A stretch of 64,000 bases of DNA from Hymenobacter rubidus (GTDB lineage: Bacteria; Bacteroidota; Bacteroidia; Cytophagales; Hymenobacteraceae), in contig NZ_JAERQF010000021.1 of assembly GCF_016734815.1 (NCBI RefSeq), positions 32,406 through 96,405 on the forward strand, read 5' to 3'. Each line of letters begins with the position of its first letter. Position 1 is the stretch's first letter. The translations under genes and the position numbers were made by a program. Shown here one piece after another: positions 1-8,016 of this stretch. The notes under the pieces were generated by a model. That model did no database searches and was not told the DNA's origin. It worked only from the letters and a program-made list of their open reading frames with translations.

Positions 1-60
1 TATACAAAGTTCCATTTCAGGCACAAGCCAGCACAAAACACAAGCTTAACCGCACAAAAA

Positions 61-1263
61 TCATTCGCCTGCTTTTTCTAATATCCGCTCAATTACCCCA
101 GCCAGTGTTTGGCGGTCGAACGCCTGGGTAGCTAGGTGGCGGCCTTTCCGGCCAGCATTCGCCATCAGTTGCGGATTTGCTAGTAGTATACGGAGCTTAG
201 CTGCTAGCGCTTCGGCGTTGCCCGCCGGCACGTACCAGCCGCAGCCATACTCTTCCACCAGCGCTTTCGTCCATCCTTGGTTCGTGACAATAACCGGCGT
301 GCCCACCGCCAGCGAGTCGTAGAGCTTGGCCGGCGAATTGGAATCCAGCACCGGCAAGTTAAGAAACGACACCAGCGAAACCGCAGCCAGGGCAAACCAG
401 CTAAAAACCTCGTGCCGAGCCTGGCCGCCCATTAGCCGGATGCGGCCGGGCCAGCGCCCTGCCGCATCCGCAATCAGCGGCTCAAAAAAACCGTGGCCCA
501 AAAACAGCCACACTACTTCTAACTCTTTTGCAGCCATCGTTTCGGCGGCAGCCACCAGGGTGGGAATGTCGTTGGCGCGGCCGAAGGTGCCCGCATACAA
601 AATCACGTGCTTTCCAGCCAAACCGTGCTTTTGTTGCAACGCCGCTACTGCCTCGGGAGTAGCGCAGGCGGCCAAGTCGAGGTCGGTGCCGTTGAGCACG
701 GTAGTTACGTTGGATGGTGCGATGCCTAAATTCGTTACATAGCGCGCCATGTCCGGCGAAAGCGGCAAAATGTGCCGGGCACTTTGGTAAAGCCGTTTTT
801 CCATGCGGTACAGCTGCTGCCGGGCCAGCGCTGTGGGCACCGCACCCATGGCAATGGGAAACGCCGGCCACAAGTCCTGCACTTCAAACACCCAGGGCAC
901 TTGCCGCCGCCGGGCCACCTGCGCCGCCGCCCACGCCGCCGTCAGCGGCGTGCTAATCCCCCAGATTACGTCCGGCTTATCCATTCGGAGCCCCTCGCGC
1001 ACAGCCCAAGCAGCATAGCGGGCAAAGGCCAGGGCCCGCCTCGCAGGCCCCATCTTGTTTTCATATGGCACCTGGGCTTCACGGATTTCCACACCAGGCG
1101 GCACCCACGGAAACTCGTGCGTAAGCCGCTGGCTTCTCCAGGCCGGGGTCGTCAGCAACGTTACCCGGTGGGTTTTAGCCAAGTGCGCCAGCAGCGTGTA
1201 GTGCCGGCTGGTGGCCGGGCAGTCGGGGTTGGTATGGTACTGGCTGAAAACGGCAATGTGCAT
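61..1263 (-). CDS. Glycosyltransferase family 4 (WbuB/WcaI-like)
   Basis: The 400-residue product looks like a GT-B glycosyltransferase that adds a sugar from a nucleotide donor during surface polysaccharide synthesis. The N-terminal half (MHIAVFSQYHTNPD, then DVIWGISTP and EVQDLWP) is the acceptor-side Rossmann domain. The C-terminal half carries the GT4 donor-binding pattern: ILYAGTFGRAND, FLGHGFFEP, then SPAKLYDSLAVGTPVIV near residue 310 with Asp where many relatives have the second Glu of the E-x7-E motif. No membrane segment is evident, so it is probably cytosolic. I start at the ATG at 1263 because MHIAVFSQ is the natural start of the fold and the longer reading frame runs into an inverted repeat (1270-1354). 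The sugar substrate cannot be told from sequence. Confidence 0.85.
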   Translation of the reverse strand: MHIAVFSQYHTNPDCPATSRHYTLLAHLAKTHRVTLLTTPAWRSQRLTHEFPWVPPGVEIREAQVPYENKMGPARRALAFARYAAWAVREGLRMDKPDVIWGISTPLTAAWAAAQVARRRQVPWVFEVQDLWPAFPIAMGAVPTALARQQLYRMEKRLYQSARHILPLSPDMARYVTNLGIAPSNVTTVLNGTDLDLAACATPEAVAALQQKHGLAGKHVILYAGTFGRANDIPTLVAAAETMAAKELEVVWLFLGHGFFEPLIADAAGRWPGRIRLMGGQARHEVFSWFALAAVSLVSFLNLPVLDSNSPAKLYDSLAVGTPVIVTNQGWTKALVEEYGCGWYVPAGNAEALAAKLRILLANPQLMANAGRKGRHLATQAFDRQTLAGVIERILEKAGE

Positions 1264-1269
1264 GGGTTC

Positions 1270-1354
1270 AATGAAGCATGAGGAATGAAGGAATGAAGAA
1301 TGAGAATCCCTGCCCATGGCCAATTCTTCATTCTTTCATTCCTCATTCTTCATT
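1270..1354. repeat. Inverted repeat, family 4 (GAATGAAGAATGAGGAAT type)
   Basis: About 34-nt imperfect arms at 1270-1303 and 1321-1354, built from the motifs AATGAAGAATGAGGAATG and its complement, separated by about 17 nt. It fills almost the whole gap between the glycosyltransferase start and the gldB stop codon. A related element lies at 59241-59315. Confidence 0.8.
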
Positions 1355-1357
1355 AAC

Positions 1358-2380
1358 CTACCGTTTGGGCCGGTAGTGCGAGTCGTTCAGGATGCGCTGG
1401 GCGTTTTTCTCGGCCATCAGCCGGCCCAGGCTGATGCCAGGGTGTTCGGCTACGTACTTGCGAACGATTTGCAGGCCCACCCACTGCCCCACCCGGCCAG
1501 GGCATGTTTTATCAATTTCCGGCACATTAGGCCGTTCCCCCACGTATTTCTGCAACAAAAAGGGCGTGGTCGAATACAACAAATTGTGCTCCAGAAAATG
1601 ACCCCACACGCGGCCTTCGTTGGCTTCCAGCCCAATCATTTCGCGCGTGGTATAGCCCAGCAACAGCGAATCGGGCGTGCAGGGCAGCATTTGGCTGGCA
1701 AAGTACAGTGCCTTGCCTTCGTGCACCATGGCATCGAGCATGGTATTGGCCGTCAGTTCGTGGCGGTTGTACTTGGTCGAAACGTTCTGGGTGAGCAGCG
1801 GGAGCAAGCCGGCCGGCGTGTAGCGGCGCAGCATGTACTGCGGCAGGTCGGGCCGCTTGCTGGCTTTAGGCCCGGCAAACCAATCCAAACTGAGCACCAA
1901 CAGCTTATCGTTCACAAAAATGTCTTTCGCCAGAAAACCGCTCACGTACGTCACGGCCGGAGGCGCCTGAAAATCAGGAAAGTAATAGTGCACCCGCCGA
2001 AACATTTCCCCTAATTCGTGCGTGAGCGCAGCCGTGTCCGGAAATGCCGCCGTCGTTTCGCGGCCCAGTTGCTGCAAGGCATCATTGGTAGCCAAATGCA
2101 CCAAGCTGCTTTGCAGGTCTTTTTCCGTGGCCGGCTGGCGTTGCAGGTAGAACCGAGCAAAGGCCGGATTCGCATCCATAAACTGCTGAGCATCAGCCGG
2201 CGTTTTTATCCTGAAAAAGACAGGTTCCAGGTGCTTCACGTGCACAGGCACTGCAGCCGCATCCTCGGCTGCATCGACCCGGCAACCCGCGGCCGGGCCT
2301 TTTTTGCAGGCAGTCAGGCTCAGCGCAATTCCTAAAAACAACGGCAGCCAGCACCGCCAGGCAAAATTATTCGTATTCAC
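1358..2380 (-). CDS. gldB: Gliding motility lipoprotein GldB
   Basis: The 340-residue product matches GldB, a lipoprotein needed for gliding and T9SS function in Bacteroidota. A signal peptide ends in a lipobox (LSLTAC, Cys near residue 25) followed by two lysines. Family landmarks include HYYFPDFQAPPAVTYVSGF in the middle and, towards the C terminus, LGYTTREMIGLEANEGRVW, PGRVGQWVGLQIVRKY and a SHYRPKR end. The start is GTG. A perfect TAATTTTG -7 box (2397-2404) lies just upstream. It is monocistronic here; the usual neighbour gldC is not in the window. Location is the periplasmic leaflet of a membrane. Confidence 0.92.
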   Translation of the reverse strand: MNTNNFAWRCWLPLFLGIALSLTACKKGPAAGCRVDAAEDAAAVPVHVKHLEPVFFRIKTPADAQQFMDANPAFARFYLQRQPATEKDLQSSLVHLATNDALQQLGRETTAAFPDTAALTHELGEMFRRVHYYFPDFQAPPAVTYVSGFLAKDIFVNDKLLVLSLDWFAGPKASKRPDLPQYMLRRYTPAGLLPLLTQNVSTKYNRHELTANTMLDAMVHEGKALYFASQMLPCTPDSLLLGYTTREMIGLEANEGRVWGHFLEHNLLYSTTPFLLQKYVGERPNVPEIDKTCPGRVGQWVGLQIVRKYVAEHPGISLGRLMAEKNAQRILNDSHYRPKR

Positions 2381-2396
2381 GCTCGTTACTTTGATG

Positions 2397-2404
2397 CAAA
2401 ATTA
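2397..2404 (-). promoter_or_regulatory. Bacteroidota -7 box for gldB
   Basis: TAATTTTG on the minus strand matches TAnnTTTG exactly and lies 16 nt before the GTG of gldB. No clear -33 TTG is seen. Confidence 0.5.
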
Positions 2405-2456
2405 GCCAAAACAAACCGGCGCTACTGCCGACCATCACTTTGCCCTGCCTGTTTCT

Positions 2457-3131
2457 ATGAAAAAGTCTCTTCTGTTCCTGCTCGCTCTGGCAGCTTCTAT
2501 CACCACCGCCACGGCTCAGGTTGAAATCGGCTTAAAAATAACGCCTGCTATCACCAGCCTGCGGGCTGAATCTTCTACCGTCAACGCGTTTGCCACCGAC
2601 GGCAGCAAACTCAGCTTAGGCGGTGGACTGGTAGTTGATTATTTTTTTGGAGAAAATTACGCTTTCAGCACCGGCTTATTGCTAACGGGCAAAGGAGGCT
2701 CCTACACATACCGGGACCCATCGCTAAGCGGGCTTGCTATCAGTCAGAAACTTACCATGCAATACCTGGCGCTGCCTATCACGGTGAAGCTCTTTACCAA
2801 TGAAGTAGCGCCCGCTACGCGCTTGTACTTCCAGGTCGGTGGCTCACTGAATGTGCCCATCGGCTCGCGTGTCAATGACAGTAAATACTACATAGACCCA
2901 GCCACGGGCGCCGAAAACAAAGCCAGCGAGTACGTTTATTTCATCGATGCTGACGCCTTGGCTTCCGTCGGCGTTGAATACCAATTGGGCAAAAGCACCA
3001 AGGTTTTTGCCGGCGTGTGCTACAACCGGGGCTTGGTCGACATCGACCATTATTTTGAACGCAAGCGCGATTTTAAAGATGTAACCATCAAGAACAGCGG
3101 CTTTGGCTTAGACTTGGGCATGAAATTTTAG
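2457..3131 (+). CDS. Outer membrane beta-barrel protein (PorT/OMP_b-brl family)
   Basis: A 224-residue protein with a cleavable signal peptide (MKKSLLFLLALAASITTATAQ) followed by alternating aromatic strands typical of a small eight-stranded outer-membrane barrel: GLKITPAITSLRAE, GGGLVVDYFFGENYAFSTGLLLTGKGG, LQYLALPITVKLFT-like strands and a C-terminal GFGLDLGMKF. The length fits the porin-family/outer membrane beta-barrel group common in Bacteroidota. Its function is unknown. It is transcribed alone between the divergent gldB gene and a bidirectional terminator. Confidence 0.75.
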   Translation: MKKSLLFLLALAASITTATAQVEIGLKITPAITSLRAESSTVNAFATDGSKLSLGGGLVVDYFFGENYAFSTGLLLTGKGGSYTYRDPSLSGLAISQKLTMQYLALPITVKLFTNEVAPATRLYFQVGGSLNVPIGSRVNDSKYYIDPATGAENKASEYVYFIDADALASVGVEYQLGKSTKVFAGVCYNRGLVDIDHYFERKRDFKDVTIKNSGFGLDLGMKF

Positions 3132-3176
3132 CCATTCGCGAGTAGCAACTGTTGCTGCTATTTTCGAGAAACCCTT

Positions 3177-3223
3177 GCAACAAAAAGCCCCGGCTCCTTT
3201 CTGGAACCGGGGCTTTTTGTTGC
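3177..3223. terminator. Bidirectional rho-independent terminator
   Basis: A stem with AAAAAGCCCCGG on one side and CCGGGGCTTTTT on the other, extended by GCAAC/GTTGC, between the converging barrel-protein and RNase G genes. T tracts occur on both strands. Confidence 0.85.
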
Positions 3224-3259
3224 AAATCGGGTAAACCGGAGACCAAGCCATTATCGAGC

Positions 3260-4867
3260 CTAGTCCACAATTTCCACCTCACGGTCCTGCAAACGGCTCA
3301 TGGCGGCGGCCGACGAACGCAGTTGGATTTCCTCGCCCCGCTCGTCTTCGATGCGGTAGTCGGTGAGGCCCAGGCTGCTGTCGTTCACCACTTTCACCCA
3401 TTTGTAATACTTGAGATACCACTTCATCTGGCGTGAAATCAGGCCTTTAGTGTAGTAAGCGTACAGGAACGGGTGCACCGACAGCGTGATGCCCGACTGG
3501 TTCTGATTCACCAGCAGGTCGTCGATGCTGTTGTCGATGTCGTCCGTCACTTGGATGGAGGCCGAAATCTTGCCCGTACCGCCGCAGGTGGGGCACACCT
3601 CGCCGGTCACGATGTTTTCGGCCGGCCGCACCCGCTGACGCGTGATTTGCAGCAGCCCGAACTTAGTGATGGGCAGCACCGTGAACTTGGCCTTGTCGTG
3701 CTTCATCACGTCGCGCACGGCGTCTTCCACCTTCTTGCGGCTTTCGGCCGAGCGCATGTCAATAAAGTCGACCACAATGATGCCGCCCATGTCGCGCAGC
3801 CGTAGCTGCCGGGCCACTTCTTTGGCCGCCAGCATGTTAATCATCAAGGCCGTCGCTTCCTGGTCGTTTTCCTGGTTGCTCTTGCTGCCCGAGTTCACGT
3901 CGATAACGTGCAGAGCTTCGGTGTGTTCGATGACGAGGTAGCCGCCGCCGGGCACAGTCACGGTCTTGCCAAACAGCGTTTTCAGCTGCTTCTCGATGCC
4001 GGTTTGCTCGAAGATTTTAATCTTCGAGTTGTGCAGCTTCAGCAAGCCCAGCTTATCGGGCGCAATCTTCTGTAGGTAGTCGCGCATCTCTTCGTACATC
4101 GTCGGCGCGTCGACCATGATGCTGTCGAAGGATTCGTTCAGCATGTCGCGGAGCATGGAGGAAGTCCGGCCGAGCTCGCCGAGCACTTTGTCGTTGGGCT
4201 TGGCGGTACGCAGCGTGGTATACAACTGCTCCCACTTCGCCACCATGTCCTGCATGTCCTTGTCCAGCTCAGCCACCTCGCGCCCTTCGGCCACGGTGCG
4301 GATGATGACACCGAAGTTATCCGGCTTGATGCTGGCAATGAGCCGCTTGAGCCGGTCCCGCTCCGCTTTGCTCACTATTTTTTTGCTCACGCTGATGGTG
4401 TTCGAAAACGGCATCAGCACGAGGTAGCGCCCCGCCATCGAAATGTCGGTGCTCACGCGCGGGCCCTTCGTCGAGATGGGCTCCTTGATAATCTGAACCA
4501 CAATTTGCTGGCCCTTCTTAAACACGTTTTCGGCCTTGCCCACTTTGTCGAGGACGGGCTCAAACGTGAATTTTTCGAGGCCGGCGGTGGCGGCGCGGCC
4601 GCTTTGCACGGTGCGCGCCCACTTCGTGAACGAGTTGTACTGCTCGCCGAGGTCGCCGTAATGCAAAAACGCGTCTTTTTCGTAGCCAATGTCTACGAAC
4701 GCTGCGTTCAGGCCGGGCATCACCTTTTTCACGGTGCCCAGGAAGATGTCGCCTACTGAGTAATTGGTGTCGTTGCGGTCGAAATGGTATTCAATCAGCC
4801 GCTTGTCTTGCAACAACGCAATCCGCTCGCCTTCCTGAGTAGAATTAATGACTAATTCATTACTCAA
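3260..4867 (-). CDS. rng: Ribonuclease G/E family endoribonuclease
   Basis: The 535-residue protein is an RNase E/G-type endonuclease for rRNA maturation and mRNA decay. An S1-like RNA-binding domain lies at about residues 35-130 (GDIFLGTVKKVMPGLNAAF and KDAFLHYGDL). The catalytic DNase I-like domain holds the magnesium-binding acidic segments HVIDVNSGS and GGIIVVDFIDM, and the Zn-link CPTCGGTGK follows. The length is RNase G-like, without the long E. coli RNase E scaffold tail. Translation starts with TTG (TTG AGT AAT GAA). Upstream lie a strong hairpin (4933-4964) and the gene for a 29-residue basic protein. Confidence 0.95.
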   Translation of the reverse strand: MSNELVINSTQEGERIALLQDKRLIEYHFDRNDTNYSVGDIFLGTVKKVMPGLNAAFVDIGYEKDAFLHYGDLGEQYNSFTKWARTVQSGRAATAGLEKFTFEPVLDKVGKAENVFKKGQQIVVQIIKEPISTKGPRVSTDISMAGRYLVLMPFSNTISVSKKIVSKAERDRLKRLIASIKPDNFGVIIRTVAEGREVAELDKDMQDMVAKWEQLYTTLRTAKPNDKVLGELGRTSSMLRDMLNESFDSIMVDAPTMYEEMRDYLQKIAPDKLGLLKLHNSKIKIFEQTGIEKQLKTLFGKTVTVPGGGYLVIEHTEALHVIDVNSGSKSNQENDQEATALMINMLAAKEVARQLRLRDMGGIIVVDFIDMRSAESRKKVEDAVRDVMKHDKAKFTVLPITKFGLLQITRQRVRPAENIVTGEVCPTCGGTGKISASIQVTDDIDNSIDDLLVNQNQSGITLSVHPFLYAYYTKGLISRQMKWYLKYYKWVKVVNDSSLGLTDYRIEDERGEEIQLRSSAAAMSRLQDREVEIVD

Positions 4868-4932
4868 AGCCTTGATTTAGTTAAAGTAACCTGCCTGCAA
4901 TGCCGCCGCAGCACTACCCCGAAACCGGCAAA

Positions 4933-4964
4933 GGGAAGCCAGAACCATAAGTTCTGGCTTCCCT
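4933..4964. terminator. Strong hairpin between the 29-aa gene and rng
   Basis: A perfect 13-bp stem, GGGAAGCCAGAAC and its complement, with a six-base loop. On the minus strand it is followed by TTTGCC rather than a long U run. It may terminate the small gene, or be a structured part of the rng leader (see findings). Confidence 0.6.
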
Positions 4965-5080
4965 CGCGAGCCACGGGAAAAGCGCCCAACGCGGCCACAC
5001 CCAGGAGGCTACGTGAGAGATAGACGGCTGGCTCCTTTCCCGTTAGGAAAACTGCCGGCCGCCGCTACGCCCCGTGAGGC

Positions 5081-5170
5081 TTACTTCTTCTTGTGGCGGT
5101 TCTTGCGCAGGCGCTTCTTGCGCTTGTGAGTGGCAATCTTATGACGCTTTCTTTTTTTACCGCAGGGCAT
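5081..5170 (-). CDS. 29-residue highly basic protein, possible ribosome-associated peptide
   Basis: An ATG reading frame of 30 codons ending in TAA encodes MPCGKKRKRHKIATHKRK followed by KRLRKNRHKKK: 29 residues, of which more than half are Lys, Arg or His. I recall near-identical 29-residue proteins beginning MPSGKKRKRHK in many Bacteroidota, so I regard it as real despite its size. Composition and size resemble small ribosomal proteins such as bTHX, but the sequence differs from bTHX as I know it. A Bacteroidota-specific ribosomal protein has been reported from the Flavobacterium johnsoniae ribosome structure; I cannot confirm that this is it. It sits upstream of RNase G in the same direction and 40 nt downstream of a TPR gene. 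Confidence 0.8.
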   Translation of the reverse strand: MPCGKKRKRHKIATHKRKKRLRKNRHKKK

Positions 5171-5209
5171 GATGCTTGGGGGTTAAGTTAGTGATTGATT
5201 GTGTCTTGA

Positions 5210-6136
5210 CTATTTCAATTTGGCAATTTCCTCCTCTACCGAAGCCGCCAGCGCCGGGTCGTTGCTGAGGCTTTTGGCGGCTAGGAACGCCTGTTTGGCT
5301 TCTTCTTTGGCGCCGGTGCGGGCCAAAGTTACGCCGAGGTAAAACTGGCCGTTCACATTTTTCGGATTGACTTTCACCAATTCCTTGAAACGCTGCACGG
5401 CCTTGTCGTACTGATTGCTCTGCACCGCCAGAATGCCCATGTTGTACAGGGCTTTCTCGTTGCGCGGGTCGGCTTCCAGCACTTCGCGCAGCAGCGAAAT
5501 GCCCTGCACGGGATTTTCGGAAGCCATATAGGCCATGCCGAGGTTGGTTTTGGCATCGAGGTTGCCGGGTTGCTCCTTTAGCACCTTGGCGTACAGCTCC
5601 CGTGCTTTGCCGCCGAGCAGTTTCACCCGCTCATCAGAAGACGCGAAGCTGAACGCCTGGAAGTAAGCATCGGCGGCATGCTGCCAATTGGCGGCAGTAG
5701 GCTTGGCCAGGGCCACTTGCTCCAGGTAGTAACCGGCGCTGTCGAACCGCTCTACGCTGTTGTAGCGGCGGGCCAGGGTGGTAGCCACCGTGGCTTTGGC
5801 AGCAGCATTGGGCGCGGCGTTGTACTCCTTCAGCAGGCGGGTTAGCTCCTGCCGCTGAGTAGCGGTGGCCGTGGTGTGCGGAGCGGCAGAGTTCGGGCCG
5901 TTGTTCTCGGTGGCAGTGGCCGGTACGGGGCCGGAGGAAGCCTCCGTTTTAGACCCGTTGGTGGCGGAGCCGCCCCCGTCGCGGTTGGCCGTCGCGGCCG
6001 CGTCCTTGCTCAGTTCCGAGCGGCTCTCCTTGGGCTTCATGATGCCTTTCGGCAACACAAAAAGCCCTCCGACCAGCGCGAGCGCGGCAGCGAGGACAAC
6101 CAATTGATGCGTAGCGGAACGGGACGTAGTAGCCAT
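5210..6136 (-). CDS. Membrane-anchored tetratricopeptide repeat protein
   Basis: A 308-residue protein. Residues about 10-28 form an N-terminal membrane anchor (LVVLAAALALVGGLFVLP). A low-complexity Ala/Thr/Gly/Asn linker covers about 30-95. The C-terminal two thirds contains TPR units, clearest in KTNLGMAYMASENPVQGI, KALYNMGILAVQSNQYDKAV and GQFYLGVTLARTGAKEEA. It probably serves as a periplasmic or cytoplasmic-face protein scaffold, and the partner is unknown. The 29-residue basic gene follows 40 nt downstream, so the two may share a transcript. Confidence 0.8.
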   Translation of the reverse strand: MATTSRSATHQLVVLAAALALVGGLFVLPKGIMKPKESRSELSKDAAATANRDGGGSATNGSKTEASSGPVPATATENNGPNSAAPHTTATATQRQELTRLLKEYNAAPNAAAKATVATTLARRYNSVERFDSAGYYLEQVALAKPTAANWQHAADAYFQAFSFASSDERVKLLGGKARELYAKVLKEQPGNLDAKTNLGMAYMASENPVQGISLLREVLEADPRNEKALYNMGILAVQSNQYDKAVQRFKELVKVNPKNVNGQFYLGVTLARTGAKEEAKQAFLAAKSLSNDPALAASVEEEIAKLK

Positions 6137-6293
6137 GGGCTGAAAAAAGCCGGCCGCCGGGCTTTCCCTCGCGGAAAAGACACCGGCGGCACGGCCGGCA
6201 TTTTCATTTTTAGGTATGCAGTATTCGGTACTTGTTAGCCAGCTTAAAACAAAGCGCTGGCTATTGGTTACCTAATGCGGTCTACCGAAAGAA

Positions 6294-6602
6294 CTAGGCT
6301 TTGGCAGCAGTGGCTTTTACCTTCTTGCTGTTCTTGATTTTGGCCACGAAGGTTTTCGACGGCTTGAAGCTCGGGATGTAGTGCTCTTCGATGATGAGCG
6401 ACGTATTTTTCGAGATGTTGCGAGCGACTTTCCGGGCGCGCTTCTTGTTGACGAACGAGCCGAAGCCACGAACATAAATGTTGTTGCCTTCCGTCATTGA
6501 ATCTTTCACGACTTTGAAGAAAGCTTCAACAGTCATCAATACATCAGCTTTCTCGATGCCGGTCTTCGTGGAGATTTCGGCGATTACCTCAGCTTTAGTC
6601 AC
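6294..6602 (-). CDS. HU-family nucleoid DNA-binding protein
   Basis: 102 residues with the full HU/IHF fold: MTKAEVIAEISTKTGIEKADV forms the dimerising helices, and the DNA-binding arm begins GFGSFVNKKRARKVARN and ends with SFKPSKTFVAKI. A Lys/Ala-rich tail of about 13 residues extends past the normal 90-residue core. The start is GTG. A good Bacteroidota promoter lies about 110 nt upstream, which leaves a leader of roughly 100 nt. It is transcribed alone. Confidence 0.93.
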   Translation of the reverse strand: MTKAEVIAEISTKTGIEKADVLMTVEAFFKVVKDSMTEGNNIYVRGFGSFVNKKRARKVARNISKNTSLIIEEHYIPSFKPSKTFVAKIKNSKKVKATAAKA

Positions 6603-6711
6603 GTTGGTATGGTACTTAGGTGGTTGAAAAAATTACGTTTTTAGGCAAAAAAATCCCGAATTCCAGCGTAAGCCTTTGCCTGGTAGGCGGTTCGCCCTCG
6701 AATTGGGGCCA

Positions 6712-6742
6712 CAAAGGTAACCCCATTTTTTTGTTTTACCAA
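6712..6742 (-). promoter_or_regulatory. Bacteroidota promoter for HU gene
   Basis: On the minus strand TTG (6740-6742), 20 nt, then TACCTTTG (6712-6719), matching the TTG-N19-21-TAnnTTTG pattern. Predicted transcription start near 6706. Confidence 0.7.
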
Positions 6743-6791
6743 TCTACCCTCCTAAACAAAGGGCAGGTCCAAATTATTCTCTTTCAAAATT

Positions 6792-7874
6792 TTGACAAAA
6801 ACACGCTCCCATCCTTCCTTTCTGGCTTCGGCCCTCTTGGCGTGGTATCCGCGCCACCACCGCGACCTTCCCTGGCGCCATACCCGCGACCCGTACGCCA
6901 TCTGGCTATCGGAGGTGATTTTGCAGCAAACCCGTGTGGCTCAGGGCCTACCCTACTACGACACCTTCCTGGCGGCTTATCCCACGGTGCAGGACCTGGC
7001 TGCGGCGCCCGAGGCCGAAGTGCTACGCTACTGGCAGGGCCTGGGCTATTACTCCCGGGCCCGCAACATGCACCGCACCGCCCAGCAGGTGGTGGCAGAA
7101 TACGGCGGCAAGTTTCCCGATTCGTACGCGGAATTGCTGAAGCTGCGCGGTATCGGTCCGTATACGGCCGCGGCTATTGCCTCCTTTGCCTTTGATGAGG
7201 CGGTGGCCGTGCTCGATGGCAATGTGTACCGGGTGCTAGCGCGCATTTTTGGGCTGCATTCAGATATCGCGGCCCCTAGCTCGCGCAAAGAATTCCAGGC
7301 CGTGGCCGACCAGCACATTCCCGCCACCGCGCCGGCCGACTTCAACCAGGCCATTATGGAGTTTGGGGCCATTCAGTGCACACCGGCCAAGCCCGACTGC
7401 CTGTTTTGCCCGCTGCAAAGCACTTGCTGGGCGTTTCAGCATGGGCAGGTGGCGCTGCTGCCGGTGAAGAGCAAGGCCAAGGCGGCGCGCACGCGCTACT
7501 TCCACTACTTCGTGCTGCGCCACGGCGAGCAAACCTATCTGCGGGAGCGGCGCGAGAAAGACATCTGGCAAGGCCTCTACGATTTTGCTTTGGCCGAAAC
7601 CACCGTGCCGGAGCTACCGGCCGCCGAGTTGGGACGCCACCTCAACGCACTAGGCGCTACCTTGGACACCAGCCAAGCCGCTGAGCCCAGCGCCGCCTAC
7701 CGGCACGTGCTAAGCCACCAGAAACTGGAGGTGCGCTTCCACCCGATGGCGCTGGCAAAACCGTTGCCCGAGGCTACATTGCGCGATTTAGGCTTGCGTG
7801 CTTATTCGCTAGCCGAGATTGAAACGCTGCCAAAGCCCGTGCTGATTGCTAATTATGTTGAGCAAAACAGGTGA
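6792..7874 (+). CDS. mutY: A/G-specific adenine glycosylase MutY
   Basis: The 360-residue protein removes adenine mispaired with 8-oxoguanine. It has the catalytic Glu in WLSEVILQQTRV, the helix-hairpin-helix LRGIGPYTAAAIASFAF, the catalytic Asp in VLDGNVYRVLAR, and the 4Fe-4S ligands C-x6-C-x2-C-x5-C in the segment beginning CTPAKPDCLFC. The C-terminal third is the MutT-like domain that recognises 8-oxoG. The most suitable start is TTG at 6792 (TTG ACA AAA ACA); no ATG lies near enough upstream. The order mutY, ssb, gldD is the same as in flavobacteria. Confidence 0.95.
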   Translation: MTKTRSHPSFLASALLAWYPRHHRDLPWRHTRDPYAIWLSEVILQQTRVAQGLPYYDTFLAAYPTVQDLAAAPEAEVLRYWQGLGYYSRARNMHRTAQQVVAEYGGKFPDSYAELLKLRGIGPYTAAAIASFAFDEAVAVLDGNVYRVLARIFGLHSDIAAPSSRKEFQAVADQHIPATAPADFNQAIMEFGAIQCTPAKPDCLFCPLQSTCWAFQHGQVALLPVKSKAKAARTRYFHYFVLRHGEQTYLRERREKDIWQGLYDFALAETTVPELPAAELGRHLNALGATLDTSQAAEPSAAYRHVLSHQKLEVRFHPMALAKPLPEATLRDLGLRAYSLAEIETLPKPVLIANYVEQNR

Positions 7875-7888
7875 TAACTTCATTGACC

Positions 7889-7934
7889 AATATTTTTAGA
7901 TTTTTCAGCAAAAAATATTAGCAAAATATTTTGC
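7889..7934. promoter_or_regulatory. AT-rich palindromes overlapping the ssb -33 region
   Basis: AATATTTTT (7889-7897) pairs with AAAAATATT (7911-7919), and directly after it is the perfect 14-nt palindrome GCAAAATATTTTGC (7921-7934), which covers the -33 TTTG of the ssb promoter. It could be an operator, or a weak terminator for mutY. Confidence 0.45.
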
Positions 7935-7960
7935 TTCCCCGATTCAAGCTATTATCTTTG
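7930..7960 (+). promoter_or_regulatory. Bacteroidota promoter for ssb
   Basis: TTTG (7930-7933), exactly 19 nt, then TATCTTTG (7953-7960). This is a full match to the known -33/-7 arrangement. Predicted transcription start near 7966, giving a leader of about 50 nt. Confidence 0.8.
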
Positions 7961-8016
7961 AGGCAAGAGCAGGCCGGGTGGTTTGCTCGATTCTGTATTT
8001 CCTAACGTGCAATAAT

